This document shows positions 51,917 to 61,381 of a stretch of DNA of 64,000 nucleotides, piece by piece. The position numbers were made by a program, and so were the translations under genes. The stretch's first letter is position 1, and each line of letters begins with the position of its first letter. The notes below the pieces were generated by a model. It made no database searches, was not told where the DNA came from, and worked only from the letters and a program-made list of their open reading frames with translations. Origin of the DNA: Bradyrhizobiaceae bacterium (lineage in GTDB: Bacteria > Bacteroidota > Ignavibacteria > Kapaibacteriales > Kapaibacteriaceae); the NCBI GenBank assembly GCA_024103135.1, contig JAGFIZ010000089.1, positions 1-64,000 on the forward strand, written 5' to 3'.

Positions 51917-52261
51917 TTACCCCTCGCTAAGCCATGCTACGGCTGACTGTACGTCGGGCTTGAATTCGAAAAGCTCCGATAGTCGCGATACTTCGAACAG
52001 ACTCCGTACCTGATCCTGTACACCAACGAGGATCAGGAAGCCCTCGTTTTCATTCATCTGTCGGTTGGCCAGCAGGAGCGACGAAAGGCCCTGCGAATCA
52101 CAAAGCTGCACCATCGACAGATCAATGATCAACGCCTTGACGTGGGGCTGACAAATGATAAGCAGCTCACTCTTGACATCTGGAGCAACGGATGCGTCGA
52201 GCAACGGTTCCTTGAGGGTGAAGATGACGAGTTCGTCGTCCTGATCAACTGAAAATCGCAT
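51917..52261 (-). CDS. STAS-domain anti-sigma factor antagonist
   Basis: 114 residues from ATG 52261; longer in-frame starts run into the divergent glycosyltransferase gene. SpoIIAA/RsbV fold: FTLKEPLLDA, ALIIDLSMVQLCDSQGLSSLL with the phospho-acceptor Ser in DSQGL, and FLILVGVQDQVRSLFEVSRL. A likely substrate of an RsbW-like kinase such as the one at 5259-5669; that pairing is inference. Convergent with nuoC, divergent from the GT9 gene (46 bp). Confidence 0.87.
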   Translation of the reverse strand: MRFSVDQDDELVIFTLKEPLLDASVAPDVKSELLIICQPHVKALIIDLSMVQLCDSQGLSSLLLANRQMNENEGFLILVGVQDQVRSLFEVSRLSELFEFKPDVQSAVAWLSEG

Positions 52262-52307
52262 GGGCTTTTTGTAATGGTTGTTGGCGCAAAGATCGCAATT
52301 TCGTGGA

Positions 52308-53396
52308 ATGATCGGTAGGCATGCTTCGAAAATTGTCAGCCCGCGCTCCATCCTCGTCATCCGACTTAGTTCACTTGGCGACGTCATCCTCAGTACCCCT
52401 ATCGTTCGGCAGCTCCAGCGTACCTTCCCCGACGCCATCCTCGATGTGGTTGTCAACGAGCGCTTCAGCGAGGTGTATGCACACAATCCGCGCGTGCGCA
52501 CGGTGTGGCCTGCTCTGGTGAGTACGACGGTGGACGGTGAGATGGATGCACAAAAGCTTGCGATGAAGGAAAGCGTGCCTGGTGGACGTTACGATCTTGT
52601 CGTCGACCTACAACGCAATGTGCAAAGTGCCACCATCCGACACGGGCTTGGTGACGTCATCGTCAAGTATCCAAAGTTTCGGATGCAGAAGCTGGCCATG
52701 GTTTACCTCAAGCGCTTCCCTGATGTCACGACGAGTATTGTGGATCGCTACCGCATGCCATTGGAAGGACTACCGCTGGTGATGGATACCGAAGGACCGG
52801 AAGTCTGGCTTGCTTCGGAGCGTGCGCAGGGCGTCTATGCGCCCCGACGCAGCCCCCTTCCGTCGTATGGCAACTCACCGAATACGACCTCTCTTTCTGG
52901 CATGCGTGTTGTTATTGCACCAGGAGCCAAACATGCAACCAAACGATGGCCACCACTCTACGTCGCAGAGCTATGCAAGATGCTCGTTGGGGAGGGGGCT
53001 ATGGTTTCGTTGGTCGGTGGTCCTGCCGATGTTGAGCTCTGCAACACCATCGTCAACGCAGCGAATGTGGACATTGCGAGACATGACGGTGCTACGTCGC
53101 TTGAGCAAACCATACATGCACTCGACGCTGCCGATGTACTTGTAACCAACGATAGCGGAGTCATGCACCTTGGTGCATCACGACGAATACCAACGGTGGC
53201 AGTGTTTGGTTCTACGGTCAAGGAACTTGGTTTTGCGCCGTATGGAACTAGGCATGTTGTGGTAGAACACGATATTGCATGCAGACCCTGCTCGCACATC
53301 GGCAGATCGGCATGTCCGAAGAAGCACTTTAATTGCATGGTTCAGATCAAACCCATCATGGTTCGCGAAGCCATTGGAACACTTCTAGGAAGGTAG
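52308..53396 (+). CDS. Glycosyltransferase family 9 (heptosyltransferase-like)
   Basis: 362 residues from ATG 52308; a TTG at 52278 in frame is an alternative. GT-B fold with ILVIRLSSLGDVILSTPIV at the N-terminus, YDLVVDLQRNVQSA, the acceptor/donor loop APGAKHATKRWPPLYVAEL, and NDSGVMHLGASRRIPTVAVFGST near the C-terminus, all typical of ADP-heptose:LPS transferases. The gene ends 1 nt before the Gfo/Idh gene starts. Contains two octamers in opposite orientation (52851 and 52993, 142 bp apart). Confidence 0.9.
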   Translation: MIGRHASKIVSPRSILVIRLSSLGDVILSTPIVRQLQRTFPDAILDVVVNERFSEVYAHNPRVRTVWPALVSTTVDGEMDAQKLAMKESVPGGRYDLVVDLQRNVQSATIRHGLGDVIVKYPKFRMQKLAMVYLKRFPDVTTSIVDRYRMPLEGLPLVMDTEGPEVWLASERAQGVYAPRRSPLPSYGNSPNTTSLSGMRVVIAPGAKHATKRWPPLYVAELCKMLVGEGAMVSLVGGPADVELCNTIVNAANVDIARHDGATSLEQTIHALDAADVLVTNDSGVMHLGASRRIPTVAVFGSTVKELGFAPYGTRHVVVEHDIACRPCSHIGRSACPKKHFNCMVQIKPIMVREAIGTLLGR

Positions 53397-53397
53397 C

Positions 53398-54396
53398 ATG
53401 ACAAACATTTTGCTCGTAGGCGCTGGCAACATTGCACAGAGTATTCACCTGCCGATTCTCACATCGATTGCTGGAGTACAGGTGATCGGCATTGTCGACA
53501 AGCAGATTGCGAAGGCAAAGATTGTTGCCGAGAAGTATGGTGTGCCCAATGCTTATCGTTCCATTGCCGAGGCCGTCAAGCAAGCCGAGGTTCACGGTGC
53601 CGTAATCACCAGTAGTACCGACGCTCATGCGGAGAATGCCCTTGAATGTATTGCTGCTGGTCTGCACGTGTTTATCGAACGTCCAGCCGCACGTACACTA
53701 GCCGAGACGCAGCAGATACAGAATGCTGCAGCCGACAAGGATGTTCAAGTGATGATTGGCATGAACCATCGCTTCCGTCCCGACGTTGTCCGCATGAAGA
53801 ATGCCGTCTCCCGAGGCGAAATCGGTCAAGTGTTCTACGCCAAGGTCGGATGGGTCAAACAACGCAGCAACGATGCGCGCTGGTCTAGTGTGGTCGACAA
53901 GAGCGGTGGCGGCGTACTCATGGATCTTGGTGTGAGTTTGATTGACCTCATGCTTCACGTTTTCGAGAAGGATCGGGTACGCAGCGTCGTTGCAAACAGC
54001 TATCATCACGAGACGAAGTCCGTCGAAGACATCGTGATTTCCATGATTCAATTTGAATCAGGCAGTGTTGCTACGCTCGAAACAAGCTGGAGCCTGATGC
54101 GTGCCGAAGACTTGTTCTATTGTAACGTGTTCGGCAAGAAGGGTAGTGCCTACATCAATCCGTACAAGCTCGTCAAGCGCGTTGGCTCAGGATTTACAAC
54201 AACACAATCACCACAACAGAAGCCGCAGGCATCGGCCTACAGGAAGTCCTACGAAGCAGAGCTCAAGCACTTTGCCTCGTCGATACGCGGTATCATTCCG
54301 TTGGTGAGTACGATCGACGAAGCGGTGGAGCGCATGAAGGTCATCGAGGCCATGTATGCCAGTGCTGAACTCAATCGTGAGATTGTCATCCCGTAG
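53398..54396 (+). CDS. Gfo/Idh/MocA-family oxidoreductase
   Basis: 332 residues. NAD(P)-binding ILLVGAGNIAQSIHLPIL and the family's EKP motif as IERPAARTL (about 90-105), then the C-terminal substrate domain with GGGVLMDLGVSLIDLMLHVF, where a His/Asp pair usually binds the sugar; the catalytic His of the usual GxHxxD is replaced by Ser-Leu-x-Asp, so specificity is uncertain. Typical partner of glycan-biosynthesis genes: it reduces or oxidises a sugar or its nucleotide. In operon with the GT9 gene. Confidence 0.88.
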   Translation: MTNILLVGAGNIAQSIHLPILTSIAGVQVIGIVDKQIAKAKIVAEKYGVPNAYRSIAEAVKQAEVHGAVITSSTDAHAENALECIAAGLHVFIERPAARTLAETQQIQNAAADKDVQVMIGMNHRFRPDVVRMKNAVSRGEIGQVFYAKVGWVKQRSNDARWSSVVDKSGGGVLMDLGVSLIDLMLHVFEKDRVRSVVANSYHHETKSVEDIVISMIQFESGSVATLETSWSLMRAEDLFYCNVFGKKGSAYINPYKLVKRVGSGFTTTQSPQQKPQASAYRKSYEAELKHFASSIRGIIPLVSTIDEAVERMKVIEAMYASAELNREIVIP

Positions 54397-54624
54397 TCAG
54401 CACCGTCGGTGTCGGCAGACGTCATCACCGTCACGTGCCTTACGGCATACAACAGTTTGTTCGTACTTGCAACAGGCGTGAATAACTCGTCAGGCAGTTG
54501 GGCATAAGTGTTGTATTTCTTTGCTCCTCCGGTAAGTCACGTTTTACGTAGGTTGCACACGGCTTGCACGGAGGGTTGGATGTAGCTGCAAGCCGTCTTT
54601 CTCCGAAACTCAACGTTTACTAGC

Positions 54625-56070
54625 ATGGCATCTACGACATCTCCAGAGGCGTCGGCTCGCGCTCGCGTGCTCGCCATTGAAACACCGGCAGGACGGGTTC
54701 CGCCGCATAGTACCGAGGCAGAGATTGCCGTTCTTGGTGCCATGTTGTTGGATAGGGAAGCCGTAGGTAAGGTGCTGGAAGTGCTCGATGCCGAGTGTTT
54801 CTATCATGAGAAGCATCAGGTAATCTTCAAGACCATGCTGGGAATGTTCGAGCGGGGGATTACGATCGACCTGATCACCATCACCAACGAACTACAACGG
54901 TCGGGTCTGCTGGACGTTGTCGGAGGTTCCTACGCTCTCACCGAGATCAGCCTCAACACTGTTTCTGCTGCCAACGTTGAGCATCATGCTCGTATCGTCC
55001 TTGAACGGTTCCTGAAGCGTAAGCTCATCAGTGTTGCGGCAACCATCGTCAACGATGCTTTCGACGACACTACGGATGCGCTGGAAGAAGTCGACCGCGC
55101 CGAGCAAAAGATCTTCGAAGTAGCAGAGCGACGCACCCGCAGGTCGTACTCCGACATGCGCAAGCTTACCAAGACGGCAATCGAGCGCATCGTCGAAATG
55201 GCCGACGGCTCGAACGATGGCATCACTGGCGTGCCTTCGGGCTTTGTCCGCATTGACGAGCTGCTCACAGGATTTCAGCCGAGCGACCTGATCATTCTTG
55301 CCGCTAGGCCTTCGATGGGCAAGACGGCCTTCGGACTTTCGATCGCTCGCAATGCTGCGCGTGAGGGTAAGGCCGTGGGCATCTTCTCGCTTGAAATGGC
55401 CGCTCACCAGCTGGTGTTACGTCTCATCAGCTCGGATTCGGGGATCGGGTTGCAGGCACTGCGATCGGGTAGGATGGACAGCAAGCAAGTGCAGGAGGTT
55501 ATTCGGAAGGTCGACTCGTTGATGAATGCCAAGATGTACATCGACGATAGTGCAGGCCTTACACCCGTGGAGTTTCGCGCCAAGTGCCGCCGAATGAAGG
55601 CAGAACATAACGTGGACCTTATCGTCGTGGACTACCTGCAGTTGATGCACGTACCCAAGGCAGAAAGTCGCGAACGAGAAATCTCGATCATCTCGCACAC
55701 GTTGAAAGCCGTTGCCAAGGAGCTCAACGTGCCCGTCATTGCACTCTCCCAGCTCAATCGTTCGGTTGAAGGTCGGAGCGACAAGCGTCCGATGCTCTCC
55801 GACCTGCGCGAGTCCGGTTCCATTGAACAGGATGCCGACGTGGTCATGTTCATCCACCGACCAGAGTACTACAAGCTCACGACGTTCGAAGATGGTCGGT
55901 CTACCGAGAACATCGCCGAGATCATCATCGGTAAGCAGCGGAACGGTCCGACTGGTGACGTGCGCCTGTTCTACAAGAAGGAACATGCGTCATTCCACGA
56001 CCTCACCTACAACTACGAGGATTTCGACAGTCAACCTGACGCCCCCTACCAAAATCCTCCGGGTTTTTGA
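54625..56070 (+). CDS. dnaB: Replicative DNA helicase
   Basis: 481 residues. The N-terminal DnaB domain starts near HSTEAEIAVLGAMLLDREAVG; the C-terminal RecA-like motor has Walker A ARPSMGKTAFGLS, LEMAAHQLVLRL, Walker B VDLIVVDYLQLMH, and SQLNRSVEGRSDKRPMLSDL (arginine finger region). No intein. Unwinds DNA at the fork. ATG 54625. A 228-bp gap precedes it with no recognisable promoter of the TAnnTTTG type. No octamer inside. Confidence 0.97.
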   Translation: MASTTSPEASARARVLAIETPAGRVPPHSTEAEIAVLGAMLLDREAVGKVLEVLDAECFYHEKHQVIFKTMLGMFERGITIDLITITNELQRSGLLDVVGGSYALTEISLNTVSAANVEHHARIVLERFLKRKLISVAATIVNDAFDDTTDALEEVDRAEQKIFEVAERRTRRSYSDMRKLTKTAIERIVEMADGSNDGITGVPSGFVRIDELLTGFQPSDLIILAARPSMGKTAFGLSIARNAAREGKAVGIFSLEMAAHQLVLRLISSDSGIGLQALRSGRMDSKQVQEVIRKVDSLMNAKMYIDDSAGLTPVEFRAKCRRMKAEHNVDLIVVDYLQLMHVPKAESREREISIISHTLKAVAKELNVPVIALSQLNRSVEGRSDKRPMLSDLRESGSIEQDADVVMFIHRPEYYKLTTFEDGRSTENIAEIIIGKQRNGPTGDVRLFYKKEHASFHDLTYNYEDFDSQPDAPYQNPPGF

Positions 56071-56148
56071 CGCCGTCACGACGCTGCTGTTACGCTAGGT
56101 CGGACTGAATTCGTACTTTCCCGTCAGGATCAATCAGGGGAATGATCG

Positions 56149-58203
56149 ATGAGGGATTCGGGTAGTCTACCATTGTGGGTCGCGTTACTGTTTCTTGTTG
56201 GCGCGACCATGATTCAAGCTCAAACCGATAGCTTGGTTCTGCTCTCACCTACGGGCGGCGAAAAGCTTTACACCAATCGCGACAGTACGGTTACGATTCG
56301 ATGGAGCGGCGTACCAGATACGCTGCAGGTGCGCATCGAATGGTCGGATGACGGGCGAAACTGGCACGTCATCGCCGATAGTGCACAAGGGTTGCGGTAT
56401 ACGTGGACGATTGCAGGTATGCCCATCAGCAGCACGTATCGCATCCGTGTGTTGCAGGCACGGGCGCCGCAAGGTTCGGACAATGCCGTGTATACTGGAC
56501 ATCAAGCGGTAGTTGCCGAAGGTGCATGGTCGCCTTCCTCCGATCGTGTGATTACCGTTAGTGCAACTCCAGACATTTGGGAAGCAAGGATTGGTGGGTC
56601 AACACCGCTGCTGTCGTTAACGTCAAAGCGACAGATGCTTTCGGAAGTGCGATGGACGTCCGACTCAAGCAAGGTGTTTCTGCTGGGTCCGCTTGCCGCT
56701 GGACTATCGATCTACACCATGGCCGACAATGCACAGGCATGGCAATATGATTGTGCATGCGAGCAGTTTGATATGGAGGTCAACAAGACAGGATCACGAT
56801 TTGTCCTCGCTGGTCTTCGGAAGATTCTGTTGTTCGACTATCCAAACACAACGCCAACCAGGGAGATTGTGTCGACGACTGATGTGCTCGACGTGGCAAT
56901 GGACTCGTCAGAAACACACATCCTTGTCTGCGCCGATCAAGCATCTGTCTATCCCGTCGTGGGCGGACTCCCCGTTGTCTTCCGTAAGCACTCTTCAGGC
57001 GTCCTCCGTGGCGCCTTCCATCCAAACGGTAAGCTCGTGGTAACCATCGGTGGTGATGCTACCATTCGACTGTGGGATGCAACCACGGGTGTCGAACAAT
57101 GGGTTGCGCAAGACCCCAAGGAAGGTGTCCGCTCCGTTGCCTTCTCGCCCGACGGTTCGATGATTGCCGTAGGGATGAGCGACAGCACGGTCACCGTATG
57201 GAATACGGCCGACGGCACGCTTCGCGATCGGTTTGCAAACATCGCTGGTGCCGTGACCTCCGTGGAATGGGCTGTGCAGGGCGATAGGATTGTAACATCC
57301 GGCGAGGACAATGTTGCTCATGTGTTGAGCGTTGTCGATCACAAACGCATCAACACCCTGTCGCATCAGAACGATGTTACGAGTGCACACTGGAGTCCTG
57401 ATGGCTCCACCGTTCTCACAACATCCATGGACGGTACTGCCCGCACCTGGCGCATTTCTGAAATCGTCATCCAGGCCGACACGAGCGGAACCTTTTCCTA
57501 CACGCCGCCTCCACCATCATTCGCACGGTTCCGCACCAGCGGTGGTACCGTTGCCATTGGCGACGAACTGACTGTTGCGCTAACCATGGAAGCATCGAAT
57601 GGTCTGCAGCTTTCCGACATCGACAGCGTACAGTTTATCCTTGGTTACGATGCCACGATGCTCTACAACCTCCAGTCCACCATACCCATCGTAAGCACCA
57701 CCGACTCAGCACGCTATCGCATCATGACCCTTGCACCTGTCGTGTTACCGCGGGCCGATACAACGCTAGGCACGCTTCGCTTCAAGGCAACGCTAGGCGT
57801 CGACTCGATCACATCACTACGATTCTCTGCAGCCAAGCAGATCGGACGAGAGCCAGGCATACGTGCAGAAACGGTTGCCGACCAGATTACGGTGACGGGC
57901 ATTTGCAGGGCGAACAACACACCACGTCTGTACAACCCGTTGGGTCTGCCCCTTTCCATCATCAAGAAGGATGAAGGGGGCTTCGGACTACTCGAGCTCC
58001 ACGTCGAAGAAGTGGGAAGCATACAGGTAAAGGCCTACACCGTTCAGGGTGAGTGTTGCTGGAGTACGATGCTTCATCGGAATGCTTCCGATCCCACGAC
58101 GTTGACTCTTCCGCTTGAACACGGTTGTGCCGAACAAGTGCTCCTGCTTGTTGCAAGTACGGCGTCGCAGTCCTGCACACTTGTTGTGGAGGACGTACGA
58201 TGA
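56149..58203 (+). CDS. Secreted WD40 protein with cohesin-like domain
   Basis: 684 residues. N-terminal signal (LPLWVALLFLVGATMIQAQ). About 24-110 is an Ig-like module (SPTGGEKLYTNRDSTVTIRWSG). About 120-435 is a WD40 propeller (for example VAFSPDGSMIAVGMSDSTVTVW and AHWSPDGSTVLTTSMDGTARTW). About 455-585 resembles a cohesin/BIG domain (VAIGDELTVALTMEASNG, LGYDATMLYN). A short C-terminal strand region follows (about 620-684), possibly a reduced sorting domain. ATGA overlap with the OmpA gene means they are co-translated. Probably a periplasmic or surface scaffold. Confidence 0.82.
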   Translation: MRDSGSLPLWVALLFLVGATMIQAQTDSLVLLSPTGGEKLYTNRDSTVTIRWSGVPDTLQVRIEWSDDGRNWHVIADSAQGLRYTWTIAGMPISSTYRIRVLQARAPQGSDNAVYTGHQAVVAEGAWSPSSDRVITVSATPDIWEARIGGSTPLLSLTSKRQMLSEVRWTSDSSKVFLLGPLAAGLSIYTMADNAQAWQYDCACEQFDMEVNKTGSRFVLAGLRKILLFDYPNTTPTREIVSTTDVLDVAMDSSETHILVCADQASVYPVVGGLPVVFRKHSSGVLRGAFHPNGKLVVTIGGDATIRLWDATTGVEQWVAQDPKEGVRSVAFSPDGSMIAVGMSDSTVTVWNTADGTLRDRFANIAGAVTSVEWAVQGDRIVTSGEDNVAHVLSVVDHKRINTLSHQNDVTSAHWSPDGSTVLTTSMDGTARTWRISEIVIQADTSGTFSYTPPPPSFARFRTSGGTVAIGDELTVALTMEASNGLQLSDIDSVQFILGYDATMLYNLQSTIPIVSTTDSARYRIMTLAPVVLPRADTTLGTLRFKATLGVDSITSLRFSAAKQIGREPGIRAETVADQITVTGICRANNTPRLYNPLGLPLSIIKKDEGGFGLLELHVEEVGSIQVKAYTVQGECCWSTMLHRNASDPTTLTLPLEHGCAEQVLLLVASTASQSCTLVVEDVR

Positions 58204-60326
58204 ACACTCGACTACTCCTTGCACTGACTTCGATATTGCTTGCTACGCCATTAACGGCTCAGTGGTGGAAGGGGATTCCGCCAGAAGATGTCTGGCTTAC
58301 ACAGGTGGGTTTTGGAGCGCATGTGGCTGGTACTGTGCATACGGCTGACTTTACGCTACCCTATGCACCAACGTGTTGTACGGAATACACCACGGCCTTA
58401 TCCTTCGGACCTGCCTTGGGGGCCTTCATCAAGCAGGAGCTGACGAAGCAGTTTCGCATTGGCTTACGGCTTTCATATCAGCCCTACGGCGCAACGTTTG
58501 AAACCGACGAGTCGATACTCGTGAGCGGTAACGTTCAAGGAGTGAGCAGACATACGCTTGAAACATCACTAGCCTTGGTTAGTGGTGAGCTGCTCGGTGA
58601 GGTCCGCCTAGGAAGTCCACTACGTTTGATCGTTGGTGCATCGGCTGGACAGTTCATTCAAGGCACGTTCGACCAGAAGGAAACGCTGATCCAGCCAGGT
58701 CTGGGAACGTTTGAGAATGGTGCAAGGACGCGCAATGAAACACGAGATGCTGAATTGCAGAACCTGGCCTCGCCGTACATCAATGTAGTTGGTGGCATTG
58801 GCTTCGACTTTCCGTTGACGGAAAATCATTCGGTGATGTTTACACCCGAAGCACTGTTGAGTATCGGGATGACGGAACTGATGAACGGTGTATCCTGGAA
58901 TGCTAATCAGCTGAGAGTCGGGGCAACGATTGCCTTTGCGTTGAACGCTCCAGCACCACCACTGCCGATTGAGTACAAGACCAAGGAGATCTTCGACTCC
59001 ACATACATCGTCGTAGCTCCTGATGCCCGGTCGTACACGGCGCCTGGCATCGAGCGTGTAGAGACTGACACGGTCGTAGACCAGGAAACCGTGCACATCA
59101 CCAAACGCGTGTATCGGACTGATACCGTGTTCACACAGGAACGTCCGGTGATCAATGCCAAGCTTGCCGTGCGTGCAAAGGAGGACGATGGATCGGAACA
59201 TCCTAACGTCCAGATCAAGGTCACCACGCAGTTCGTTAGCGAAGCGCTACCACTGCTCCCCGTAGTGTTCTTCGAATCACAAGCCCTGTCGATCTCGTTC
59301 AGGTACCATCAGATCACATCGCCGAGTGAATTCAACATCAACGCCATACCATCGCGCACAACCGCTGTACATCGCGAGGTGCTTAACATCCTCGGTCAGC
59401 GTATGGCAGCCAATCCATCGAGTACCGTCACCTTGCGTGGCAATGCCGACCCCACAACGGAACTAGGATCATGCGATCTAGCCACCAAGCGCGCCGAGTC
59501 AGTGAAACAGTACCTCACGCGAGTGTGGGGCATTGATCCAGCACGGATTAGTGTTGCAAGCCGCAGTGGGTCGTGCGCACCTGAGCGTGCTACACGCGAG
59601 CAGAGCGAGGCAGGGTTTAGCGAGAATCGTCGCGTCGAAATCGAAACCTCCGATCTCGGACTACTGGCTCCAGTGTCCAAGCGACGTTTCAATGAGGCCC
59701 AAACCGTTACACCGCCGGCCTTGGTCATCGACCCAACAGGATCCTCTACGAAGTATGTGACGGGCTGGTCCGTGCGCGGTATGTCGGGCACAACGCAACT
59801 GTTTGCGAAGCAAGCCGATGGCCCTGCACAGACGCTGACGCAGAAGTTGAGCATCGCGTCGGCCGACAACATGAGCGAGGCTTCGCCATTGAAGATCTAT
59901 CTCCACTTGAATGCCATCCAAGGTGTGGAAGCCGATGCAGAAACGGAGATTGCTGTAAAGCGTGATACGTTGGCAACGGAGATTCAACGGCTTACGCTGA
60001 CGTTGTTTGAAGTGTCGAGCGACGAGCTCAGTAAGGTTGCTCTTGAGCAGATCCGTTCTTTCGTGAACGATGTACAACCAGGCTCACAAGTCATCGTGCG
60101 CGGGTATGCCGACATGTTGGGCAATTCAGACTTCAACAGGAAACTGTCGCAGCGCCGAGCCGATGCCGTGTGCAAGGAAATCCAACGTCAGATCACAAAA
60201 CGCGTGGAACTGCAGTGCACGGAGATTACCAGTGATCGATTCCCTCCAGGGATTGATTCGTATGACACCCCAGAGGAACGGTTCTTAAGTAGGACGGTGC
60301 AGATAGAAGTCCGCAAGAAACGTTGA
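58200..60326 (+). CDS. OmpA-family protein with barrel and two OmpA domains
   Basis: 708 residues from ATG 58200 (ATGA overlap with the WD40 gene); the frame is open upstream without a start site. Signal peptide MNTRLLLALTSILLATPLTAQ. About 25-255 looks like an outer-membrane barrel (LSFGPALGAFIKQELTKQFRIGLRLS). Two OmpA-like peptidoglycan-binding domains: about 400-510 (VTLRGNADPTTELGSCDLATKRAESVKQY, NRRVEIE) and about 590-708 (VIVRGYADMLGNSDFNRKLSQRRADAV). Two such domains in one chain are unusual. Anchors the outer membrane to peptidoglycan and may hold the WD40 partner. Confidence 0.85.
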   Translation: MNTRLLLALTSILLATPLTAQWWKGIPPEDVWLTQVGFGAHVAGTVHTADFTLPYAPTCCTEYTTALSFGPALGAFIKQELTKQFRIGLRLSYQPYGATFETDESILVSGNVQGVSRHTLETSLALVSGELLGEVRLGSPLRLIVGASAGQFIQGTFDQKETLIQPGLGTFENGARTRNETRDAELQNLASPYINVVGGIGFDFPLTENHSVMFTPEALLSIGMTELMNGVSWNANQLRVGATIAFALNAPAPPLPIEYKTKEIFDSTYIVVAPDARSYTAPGIERVETDTVVDQETVHITKRVYRTDTVFTQERPVINAKLAVRAKEDDGSEHPNVQIKVTTQFVSEALPLLPVVFFESQALSISFRYHQITSPSEFNINAIPSRTTAVHREVLNILGQRMAANPSSTVTLRGNADPTTELGSCDLATKRAESVKQYLTRVWGIDPARISVASRSGSCAPERATREQSEAGFSENRRVEIETSDLGLLAPVSKRRFNEAQTVTPPALVIDPTGSSTKYVTGWSVRGMSGTTQLFAKQADGPAQTLTQKLSIASADNMSEASPLKIYLHLNAIQGVEADAETEIAVKRDTLATEIQRLTLTLFEVSSDELSKVALEQIRSFVNDVQPGSQVIVRGYADMLGNSDFNRKLSQRRADAVCKEIQRQITKRVELQCTEITSDRFPPGIDSYDTPEERFLSRTVQIEVRKKR

Positions 60327-60385
60327 TCACCCGTGCCGGCGTCAGTGCCGGTATCCTATGCTACGACGCACGTCACGCCGTACGC

Positions 60386-61381
60386 CTAGCTGTCGGACTT
60401 CGTGCAAGGGAGGCCATCTTCGCCAACCGTGCAAGGTCCATCGCATGGGGTAACGTACACCCTTGGGATAGCCGTCGGAAAGCGCTCGCGTAGTTTGACG
60501 AGCATCTCGCGCTCGATCAGATAGAGTTGGTCAAGCTTCATGTGACGTGGCATGACGATGTCGACTTCGATGAAGATATCTCGTCCACTCTGTCGCGTAT
60601 GAACAGACTGCAACTCGCAGAACTTATGCGACGACTCGTTGATGATCGACAGGATTTCCTGCTGCAACTCGGGCGGTAGCGTACGGTCAGTCAGCTGCCG
60701 CAGTGCCTCGGCGCCATGTTGTATCGGCACCTTGAGCGTAAGAAGCAACAGTCCTACGGAGAGCACGGCGTCGACGGCTGCTGCAGAAGCATACCATTCA
60801 ACAACTCTAAGGCCGGCGCTAACGCAGAGGCCGGCGATGACGCCAAGCTCGACCCATGAGTCTACGCGCCAGAGCTCTGCATCGTAGCGTAACATCGGCT
60901 GATGAAACCGATTGGCATAGCGCTCAAGTCGGCGCGCCGTGTGACGCATGACAAGAAAGGCAAGGCCGCTCCAGGCAAGGAGGACAATGGAGTTCGTGTC
61001 TTGAGGTGGTGACTGGATCATGGCTACCGCTTGCACGATTGTCACGATCGTAAGCACGAAGATCAAGTTGGCGCTAACCAGGATGGCTAGACTCTCATAC
61101 TTGCCGTAGCCGTAGTTGAATGAAAGGTCGGCCGACTTCGTTGACCTGTCCACAGCAGCAAGAAAGAGCAAGGAATTGCCAATATCGATCAACGAGATGT
61201 AGCCATTGGTCTGGATCACCAAGGAGTGTTCCCATTGACCCAGGATCACACTTGTCAGGGCAAGGAGAATGCAGGCAACAAGCGACATGAACGACGCATA
61301 CTGCGGAGTATCCCTGCTTACAAACCGTTGCAGGTGTTCGCGAGTGTGCCGTATCGCGTCAAGCAATGGAGAGGGCCTCAC
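60386..61381 (-). CDS. Cation diffusion facilitator transporter
   Basis: 331 residues if the GTG at 61381 is used; ATG 61288 gives 300. Six helices; metal-site region in helix 2 [16 protein letters not shown] with [14 protein letters not shown] after it, and helix 5 with [12 protein letters not shown]. The first of the two usual Asp/His pairs is changed (D..N), so metal preference (Zn, Fe or Mn) is unclear. Cytoplasmic C-terminal domain about 220-331 with a Cys-rich tail ([14 protein letters not shown]). Overlaps the end of the SDR gene by 23 nt, indicating co-transcription. Confidence 0.82.
   Translation of the reverse strand: MRPSPLLDAIRHTREHLQRFVSRDTPQYASFMSLVACILLALTSVILGQWEHSLVIQTNGYISLIDIGNSLLFLAAVDRSTKSADLSFNYGYGKYESLAILVSANLIFVLTIVTIVQAVAMIQSPPQDTNSIVLLAWSGLAFLVMRHTARRLERYANRFHQPMLRYDAELWRVDSWVELGVIAGLCVSAGLRVVEWYASAAAVDAVLSVGLLLLTLKVPIQHGAEALRQLTDRTLPPELQQEILSIINESSHKFCELQSVHTRQSGRDIFIEVDIVMPRHMKLDQLYLIEREMLVKLRERFPTAIPRVYVTPCDGPCTVGEDGLPCTKSDS

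Noticed and set aside
60327-60385. Hairpin CCGGC...GCCGG after the OmpA gene as a terminator
   Set aside because: Only five base pairs and no T-run on either strand.
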